A stretch of 64,000 bases of DNA, from the NCBI RefSeq assembly GCF_900105755.1, contig NZ_FNTQ01000001.1, positions 6,572,001 through 6,636,000 of the forward strand, written 5' to 3'. Both the position numbers and the translations under genes were made by a program. The notes beneath the pieces are model-generated. The model was given only the letters and a program-made list of their open reading frames with translations. It made no database searches and was not told where the DNA came from. Position 1 is the first letter of the stretch, and every line of letters starts with the position of its first letter. Of the stretch, positions 59,216 through 64,000 are shown in pieces. Source of the stretch: Streptomyces sp. Ag109_O5-10. GTDB taxonomy: Bacteria; Actinomycetota; Actinomycetes; Streptomycetales; Streptomycetaceae.

Positions 59216-60282
59216 CCACGCCCCGGACAGAACACCTCGTCCTGCCCGGGGTCCTCACCGCCGAGCAGGCCGCCGCGACCGTCCGCGGCATCCTCGCCGT
59301 GCAGCGGGAGGACGGCGCGATCCCGTGGTTCCGGGGCCACCACCTCGACCCCTGGGACCACACCGAGGCCGCGATGGCGCTGGACGCGGCCGGGGAGCAC
59401 GCGGCCGCCGAGCGGGCGTACCGCTGGCTGGCCCGGCACCAGAACGAGGACGGCTCCTGGTACGCCGCCTACGCCGACGGCGCGCACGACGACGTCACCG
59501 ACCGCGCCCGCGAGTCCAACTTCGTCGCGTACATCGCGGTGGGCGTCTGGCACCACTACCTGTCCACCGGCGACGACACCTTCCTGGACCGGATGTGGCC
59601 CGCCGTCTACGCGGCCGTCGAGTGGGTGCTGCGACTGCAGCAGCCGGGCGGCGAGATCGGCTGGCGCCGCGAGGACGACGGCACCCCCGCCGACGAGGCG
59701 CTGCTGACGGGGAGTTCGTCCGTCCACCATGCGCTGCGCTGCGCGCTCGCCATCGCCGAGCAGCGGGAGGAGCCGCAGCCGGACTGGGAGTTGGCGGTGG
59801 GCGCGCTGCGGCACGCGATACGGCGGCACCCGGAGCGGTTCCTGGACAAGGACCGTTACTCGATGGACTGGTACTACCCGGTCCTCGGCGGTGCGTTGAC
59901 GGGTGCGGAGGCGGGCGCGCGGATCGAGAAGGACTGGGACCGGTTCGTCGTGCCCGGTTTCGGGGTGCGGTGTGTCGTACCCAACCCGTGGGTGACGGGC
60001 GGCGAGTCGGCCGAGCTGGCGCTGGCGCTGTGGGCGGTGGGGGAGTCCGACCGGGCGCTGGAGATCCTCCAGTCCATCCAGCATCTGCGGGACGCCGAGT
60101 CGGGGCTGTACTGGACCGGGTACGTCTTCGAGGACGACGCGGTGTGGCCACGGGAGCTGACGACGTGGACGGCGGGGTCGTTGCTGCTCGCCGTCGCGGC
60201 GCTCGGGGGGCATGATGCCACCTGTGCCGTCTTCGGGGGCGGCGAGCTTCCTGCCGGGCTCGAGGTGGACTGCTGCGCCTAG
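59212..60282 (+). CDS. Alpha/alpha-barrel (prenyltransferase/squalene-cyclase-like) protein
   Basis: The 356-residue protein consists of alpha-helical repeats such as GAIPWFRGHHLDPWDHTEAAMAL, QNEDGSWYAAY and FVAYIAVGVWHHYL, matching the terpenoid-cyclase/prenyltransferase barrel fold. It may also resemble glycosidase-type barrels (WDHTEAAMAL, DWYYPVLGG). Cyclase DXDD or Zn ligands of known enzymes are not evident, so it is not a standard squalene cyclase. The GTG overlaps the methyltransferase stop. Role in the operon unknown. Confidence 0.75.
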   Translation: MTTPRTEHLVLPGVLTAEQAAATVRGILAVQREDGAIPWFRGHHLDPWDHTEAAMALDAAGEHAAAERAYRWLARHQNEDGSWYAAYADGAHDDVTDRARESNFVAYIAVGVWHHYLSTGDDTFLDRMWPAVYAAVEWVLRLQQPGGEIGWRREDDGTPADEALLTGSSSVHHALRCALAIAEQREEPQPDWELAVGALRHAIRRHPERFLDKDRYSMDWYYPVLGGALTGAEAGARIEKDWDRFVVPGFGVRCVVPNPWVTGGESAELALALWAVGESDRALEILQSIQHLRDAESGLYWTGYVFEDDAVWPRELTTWTAGSLLLAVAALGGHDATCAVFGGGELPAGLEVDCCA

Positions 60283-60283
60283 C

Positions 60284-60353
60284 GGGGCGCGGGGAGCTGT
60301 GCTACGGCGGGTGCGGCGCCGTCGGGACTGGTCGCGCGGTTCCCCGCGCCCCT
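60284..60353. terminator. GCGC-repeat inverted pair acting as terminator
   Basis: GGGGCGCGGGGA (60284-60295) pairs with TCCCCGCGCCCC (60341-60352). The right arm is a complete minus-strand copy of the dispersed GCGC repeat, with the GACCAG flank. It starts right after the barrel-gene stop (60282) and ends close to the 3' end of the convergent membrane-protein gene (60367), so it may terminate both. Confidence 0.65.
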
Positions 60354-60366
60354 ACGGGACGCGTCC

Positions 60367-60657
60367 TCAGTGCCGGTGCATCCGGTTGGCGATCGCGTGG
60401 CCCACGAACAGGTAGACCACCGCGGCCAAGCCGTAACCGGCGACCACTCGTGCCCATGCCGCGTCGAAGGTGAACAGGTCGTGCGACCAGCCGGCCAGCC
60501 AGTTGGCCGCGTCGTGGACGAACTGGACCAGGCTGTTGGCCCGGTTCGCGTCCAGCAGGTACATCAGGATCCAGAGGCCCAGGATGAGGGCCATGATGTC
60601 GGCGACGACCGCGACGACCGTGCCGGCCTGATTGGCACCGCGATATGCAGGAGACAT
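60367..60657 (-). CDS. Small two-helix membrane protein
   Basis: The 96-residue protein has two membrane segments (about 11-33 and 70-88) around a Trp/Asp-containing loop (FVHDAANWLAGWSHDL). It resembles small streptomycete integral membrane proteins of unknown function. The ATG follows GCAGGAG, and the gene is divergent from the lipoprotein gene. Confidence 0.75.
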   Translation of the reverse strand: MSPAYRGANQAGTVVAVVADIMALILGLWILMYLLDANRANSLVQFVHDAANWLAGWSHDLFTFDAAWARVVAGYGLAAVVYLFVGHAIANRMHRH

Positions 60658-60792
60658 ACGGTCCGGGTTGCCGCTGAACGGTCCTTGAAACCTGTACGGT
60701 GCGCCCCCGAGTGGCGAGGTGCGGCCATTTGGGTGAGGCTGCCGGAGGAAGCATCCGCTCGGGGAGGACACCGAGACACACGGGAGGATCCC

Positions 60793-61356
60793 GTGCCCGT
60801 ACCGATACGGCGCCTCGTCGTCACGCTCACCCTCTGCTGTGCCCTGGTCGCCGGTGTCACCGCCTGCGCCGACAGCACCCGGAGCAAGTCCGTCGACACC
60901 GGCGTGGTGGCGGCCCCGGTGGCCGACACGCCCAGTCCGAGCACGTCCGCAGAGAAGCAGAAGTTCGCCAAGACCCGGTTCGTCGCCAACGCGGGTCTCG
61001 CCGCAGGCGCGACCTACCAGTGGATCGTGAAACCGTGGAAGGCCGGAAAGTTCAAGAAGGGCGCCCACCACCGCACCTACACCCTGGTCAAGGCCGGCCT
61101 GGCCGGCACCTTCGCCTACAACCGGCTGAAGGCCGCCCAGCGCAACGCCCAGGGCGACCCGCTGCTCTCCAAGGCCCTCGCCCCGCTCACCGCGGCGATC
61201 GACGGGCTGAAGGACCTGCCGTCCAAGCTCCGCAAGGGCGACGCGAACGCGGCGAGTTCGTTCCAGGACGTCATCAACAACGTGAAGGACGCGGGCAAGA
61301 GCGCCGGCGCCCCGGTCACCGACCGGGTGCCCAAGGCGTCCCAGCTCACCCACTGA
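60793..61356 (+). CDS. Putative lipoprotein
   Basis: The 187-residue protein has a lipoprotein signal (basic PIRR, hydrophobic core, lipobox VTAC at about 22-25), then a Ser/Thr/Pro spacer and a helical domain rich in Lys and Ala (RFVANAGLAAGATYQWIVKPW). The GTG follows GGGAGGATCC. No catalytic motif is seen. Function unknown. Confidence 0.8.
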   Translation: MPVPIRRLVVTLTLCCALVAGVTACADSTRSKSVDTGVVAAPVADTPSPSTSAEKQKFAKTRFVANAGLAAGATYQWIVKPWKAGKFKKGAHHRTYTLVKAGLAGTFAYNRLKAAQRNAQGDPLLSKALAPLTAAIDGLKDLPSKLRKGDANAASSFQDVINNVKDAGKSAGAPVTDRVPKASQLTH

Positions 61357-61377
61357 CGGTCGCGGCCGCCGCAGGCC

Positions 61378-62388
61378 CTAGGAGTTGAGCTCGGCCAGCA
61401 CCCGCAGGGTGTGCGGGTCGGGGGACACGGCCAGCAGGTCGGTCACCGGCCCCTTGCGCCACAACTCCAGCCGCTCGGCGATGCGTTCGCGGGGGCCGAC
61501 CAGGGAGATCTCGTCGGCGAACGCGTCCGGCACCGCCAGCACCGCCTCTTCGTGCCGCCCGGACAGGAACAGCTCCTGGATCCGCCGGGCCTCCTCCTCG
61601 TACCCCATGCGGGCCATGAGGTCGGCGTGGAAGTTGCGGGCGGCGTGGCCCATGCCGCCGATGTAGAAGCCGAGCATGGCCTTGACGGGGAGGAGTCCCG
61701 CCGCCACGTCCTCGCAGACCCTGACCTGGGCCATGGGGGCGACCAGGAAGCCCTCCGGAAGGCCGGCGACCGCCGGGCCGTACACCTCGGGGCGGCTCGG
61801 CGCCCAGTACAGCGGCAGCCAGCCGTCGGCGATCCGGGCCGTCTGGGCGACGTTCCTCGGCCCCTCGGCGCCGAGCAGGACCGGCAGCCCGGCCCGGAGC
61901 GGGTGGGTGATCGGCTTCAGCGGCTTGCCGAGACCGGTGGCGTCCGGCCCCCGGTAGGGGAGCGGGTGGAAGCGCCCGTCCACCGTCACCGGCCCCTCCC
62001 GGCGCAGCACCTGGCGGACGACGTCCACGTACTCCCGGGTCGCGGTCAGCGGCGACTTCGGGAACGGGCGGCCGTACCAGCCCTCGACGACCTGCGGCCC
62101 GGACAGCCCGAGCCCGAGCAGCATCCGGCCGCCGGACAGATGGTCCAGGGTCAGCGCGTGCATCGCGGTGGTGGCCGGCGACCGGGCCGCCATCTGGGCA
62201 ACGGCCGTCCCCAGCTTGATCGTCGAGGTCTGCGCGGCGATCCAGGTGAGCGGGGTGAAGGCGTCCGAGCCCCAGGACTCCGCCGTCCACACCGAGTCGT
62301 ACCCGAGCCGCTCCGCCTCCCGCGCCAGCGGCACATGGTCGGGGGAGGGCCCGCGCCCCCAGTAACCGAGTGCCAACCCGAGCCGCAT
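61378..62388 (-). CDS. LLM class F420-dependent oxidoreductase
   Basis: The 336-residue protein matches the luciferase-like monooxygenase/F420 family. It begins MRLGLALGYWGRGP and has TIKLGTAVAQMAARSPATTAMHALTLDHLSGGRMLLGLGLSGPQVVEGWYG as a recognisable nucleotide-binding block (parts at about 56-105), with a helical C-terminus. Such enzymes use F420H2 or F420 to reduce or oxidise small molecules. Substrate unknown. It stands alone, convergent with the lipoprotein gene. Confidence 0.9.
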   Translation of the reverse strand: MRLGLALGYWGRGPSPDHVPLAREAERLGYDSVWTAESWGSDAFTPLTWIAAQTSTIKLGTAVAQMAARSPATTAMHALTLDHLSGGRMLLGLGLSGPQVVEGWYGRPFPKSPLTATREYVDVVRQVLRREGPVTVDGRFHPLPYRGPDATGLGKPLKPITHPLRAGLPVLLGAEGPRNVAQTARIADGWLPLYWAPSRPEVYGPAVAGLPEGFLVAPMAQVRVCEDVAAGLLPVKAMLGFYIGGMGHAARNFHADLMARMGYEEEARRIQELFLSGRHEEAVLAVPDAFADEISLVGPRERIAERLELWRKGPVTDLLAVSPDPHTLRVLAELNS

Positions 62389-62438
62389 GACCGCCTCCTG
62401 ACATCACGTCAGACAACTGCCGGGCGACTGTACGACAA

Positions 62439-62468
62439 CGGCCCCTCACCCGGAAGGGCAAGGGGCCG
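62439..62468 (-). terminator. Terminator of the DUF5336 gene
   Basis: CGGCCCCT pairs with AGGGGCCG, an 8-bp stem with a 14-nt loop, 15 bases past the stop of the minus-strand DUF5336 gene. Confidence 0.6.
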
Positions 62469-62483
62469 CAGGTGCGGGGCCGT

Positions 62484-63284
62484 TCAGCCGCGCTGAATTC
62501 CGGAGGTGTCCTGGAGCACGCCGCGGCGGCCGTCCTGGGTCTGCGCGACCAGCGCGGCACCCCGCTGCTCCACCGCCAAGTACCAGGTGCCGGGGGCGAG
62601 TTCAGCGATCGGCGCGGTCGAGCCGTCCTCCGCGAACAGCGGCCGGGACACCGGCACGGCGAACCAGAACGGCGAGAAGTCGGGGGCCGGCGGCTGCTGC
62701 GCGGCGGCCGGGGGCTGCTGCTGGCCGTAGGGCTGGCCGGGCTGCGGCTGCGCGCCGTAGGGCTGGCCGGGCTGCGGGGCGCCGGCACCCGGGTAGCCGT
62801 AACCGCCGGGGGGCTGGGCGCCGTAGGGCTGCGGGGCCTGCGGCTTGGGGGCCGGGATCAGGGCCGCCTGGAGCGCCGGGACCAGCGGGGTGGCGATCGC
62901 GGCCGCGGCCAGGACCAGCGCCGCGATCAGGCCGAGGATCAGACCGGAACCCGCGCCGACGTCGGCGCCGCCCAGCTGGTCGGAGAACGCGCCCAGCGGG
63001 TCGATGGTCGACCAGAACGCGGTCCACAGGGAGAACACCGTGAGGCCGACGCCGATCTGGCCCAGGTCGAGCCCGGCGAACTTGAACGGCTGCGGCAGTG
63101 CGCGGGCGAGGACGATCAGGACCGCGCCGGCGACGCCGCCGACGTACATGCTCATCACGAGGCCGAGGTTGTCCCAGGCGTTCGGGCCGGACTTGTCGAA
63201 CGTGTCGAGGAACGACGCGATGAACAGCAACACCGCTGCTCCGATCACCGCACCGTCGCCTCTAGTGAGGGAGCGGATATTCAC
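62484..63284 (-). CDS. DUF5336 family membrane protein
   Basis: The 266-residue protein has four membrane segments in the first 145 residues (GAAVLLFIASFLDTF, VGGVAGAVLIVLARAL, QIGVGLTVFSLWTAFW, GLILGLIAALVLAAAAIA), then a Pro/Gln/Gly/Tyr-rich repeat stretch (PYGAQPQPGQPYGQQ) and a C-terminal soluble domain. This is the layout of streptomycete DUF5336 proteins, of unknown function. The GTG at 63284 follows AGGACCTGAA. Confidence 0.8.
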   Translation of the reverse strand: MNIRSLTRGDGAVIGAAVLLFIASFLDTFDKSGPNAWDNLGLVMSMYVGGVAGAVLIVLARALPQPFKFAGLDLGQIGVGLTVFSLWTAFWSTIDPLGAFSDQLGGADVGAGSGLILGLIAALVLAAAAIATPLVPALQAALIPAPKPQAPQPYGAQPPGGYGYPGAGAPQPGQPYGAQPQPGQPYGQQQPPAAAQQPPAPDFSPFWFAVPVSRPLFAEDGSTAPIAELAPGTWYLAVEQRGAALVAQTQDGRRGVLQDTSGIQRG

Positions 63285-63428
63285 TTCAGGTCCTTCGTGG
63301 GTCGTCTCGTCGGCGGAGGAGGCGTCGCGGGAAAGTGCCCCTCGTCCCAGGAATCGATCGTAGGAATCGTAGGAGGGACACTATCGTCCGAACGATCAGG
63401 GTGTCCGCCCGGAGGGGCCTGCCGATGC

Positions 63429-64000
63429 CTACCCGCGCAGGAAACTCACGATTCCCTCAGACATGCCCTGTGCCGCCTTCTGCCGCCAGGCCCCGCTGGT
63501 CAGCAGTGCCGCGTCCTTGCTATCGCGCATGTTGCCGCACTCGATGAACACCTTGGGAACCGTTGACAGATTGAGACCGCCGAGATCCTTGCGTACGTCG
63601 AGGCCGGTGCCGCCTCCGACGTAGTTGGACGGCGCGCTGCCCGTGACCTTCGCGAAGTCGCTCTCGATGTGCTCGCCGAGGGTGCGGGACGAGTCGACGA
63701 TCGGGCGGGTGTCGGCGGCGCCGGAGTGCACGGAGGCCGGGAGGATGACGTGGAAGCCGCGGTCGCCCTCGGGTGCTCCGTCGGCGTGGATGGAGATGGC
63801 CGCGTCGGCGTGCGCGGCGTTGCCGATCTCCGCCCGCTTGGTCACGCACGGGCCCCAGGCCGGCTGGTCCCCGTCATGGGTCAGCTTCACCGTGGCGCCC
63901 TGCCGCTCCAGCAGGGTGCGCAGCCGGTGCGCGACGTCGAGGGCGAAGCGGGCCTCGCTGTACCCGTCGTTGGTGGACGTGCCCGTCGTGTCGCACTCCT
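63429..64000 (-). CDS. N-acetylmuramoyl-L-alanine amidase (Amidase_3), 5' end outside window
   Basis: The frame is open to the window edge, so the N-terminus is missing; 190 residues are visible. Zn ligands of Amidase_3 are present: a Glu in DGYSEARF, His in ISIHADGAPEG and a catalytic Glu in VFIECGNMRDSKDA. The segment LRTLLERQGATVKLTHDGD is typical of cell-wall amidases similar to mycobacterial Rv3717. It cleaves the bond between muramic acid and the L-Ala of the peptidoglycan stem. An export signal would be upstream, outside the window. Confidence 0.85.
   Translation of the reverse strand, partial: ECDTTGTSTNDGYSEARFALDVAHRLRTLLERQGATVKLTHDGDQPAWGPCVTKRAEIGNAAHADAAISIHADGAPEGDRGFHVILPASVHSGAADTRPIVDSSRTLGEHIESDFAKVTGSAPSNYVGGGTGLDVRKDLGGLNLSTVPKVFIECGNMRDSKDAALLTSGAWRQKAAQGMSEGIVSFLRG

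Overview
The window is chromosomal DNA from a high-GC actinomycete, almost certainly a Streptomyces. The evidence is the very high G+C with strong third-position bias, the frequent GTG and TTG starts coupled through 4-base overlaps, many secreted and Tat or Sec exported proteins, an F420-type oxidoreductase, a CYP125/KstR steroid set, and the dispersed GCGCGGGGAACTGCGCGA repeats seen in streptomycetes. It encodes about 56 genes, one tRNA, three recognisable riboswitches (Mn2+ yybP-ykoY, cobalamin, TPP) and two identical copies of a 169-bp palindromic MITE-like element. Coding is mostly ordinary conserved core-region content; the interest lies in non-coding structures and a few gene clusters.

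Layout. 1-6.1 kb: the end of a tellurium-resistance-type biosynthetic operon (fused phosphoribosyltransferase plus HAD phosphatase), the first MITE copy set exactly on a convergent stop codon, an FmdB zinc ribbon, two membrane proteins, tRNA-Val(TAC) with a terminator, and a small conserved protein. 6.3-13.8 kb (minus strand): a poly-gamma-glutamate-type cluster with a double Cache/HAMP membrane protein, pgsB, pgsC, a Tat-exported NlpC/P60 hydrolase and a GT39-like membrane glycosyltransferase; pgsA is missing. 14-24 kb: a secreted esterase, a TrpF-like protein, a ketopantoate-reductase-like enzyme, DUF2277, DedA, an FAD/NAD(P) protein carrying a 12-fold GDR repeat, a PhoD phosphatase, a secreted HNH nuclease, and a Mn2+ riboswitch followed by a TMEM165/GDT1 Mn2+ exporter. 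24-34 kb: a HAD phosphatase, a roughly 700-bp repeat array, a peptidoglycan-binding protein, an MFS-MarR fusion, GNAT, a paralogous pair, DUF1992, FHA, an O-methyltransferase and an MHS transporter.

34-40 kb: a GT87-PAP2 fusion, then divergent fadA5-like thiolase and CYP125 genes sharing a control region with a KstR-type box, and a secreted transglycosylase. 40-46.6 kb (minus strand): a cobalamin-riboswitch-led operon encoding a membrane-anchored alpha/alpha-barrel protein resembling intrinsic factor, an SCO2322-family protein, and a complete ECF transporter (T, fused A-A', S), interrupted by a 78-bp tandem repeat. 46.6-53.3 kb: a truncated phosphotransferase, a monooxygenase, a degenerate ATP-grasp protein, an XRE regulator, an MBL hydrolase, GNAT and an S9 peptidase, followed by the second MITE copy. 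53.5-57 kb: aldehyde dehydrogenase and 3Fe-4S ferredoxin behind another KstR-type box, a Mak_N_cap protein, an orphan TPP riboswitch, and kstR with its own box. 57-64 kb: a glycosyltransferase, methyltransferase and alpha/alpha-barrel operon, a small membrane protein, a lipoprotein, an LLM oxidoreductase, a DUF5336 protein and a truncated N-acetylmuramoyl-L-alanine amidase at the edge.

Two themes join distant parts. First, fadA5, cyp125, aldehyde dehydrogenase/ferredoxin and kstR look like one small KstR regulon for steroid side-chain oxidation spread over 20 kb. Second, vitamin-linked control appears as a cobalamin riboswitch on a predicted capture-and-uptake system and as a TPP riboswitch that has lost its gene. 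All functional statements are from reading sequence and recalled family knowledge; no database search was run.
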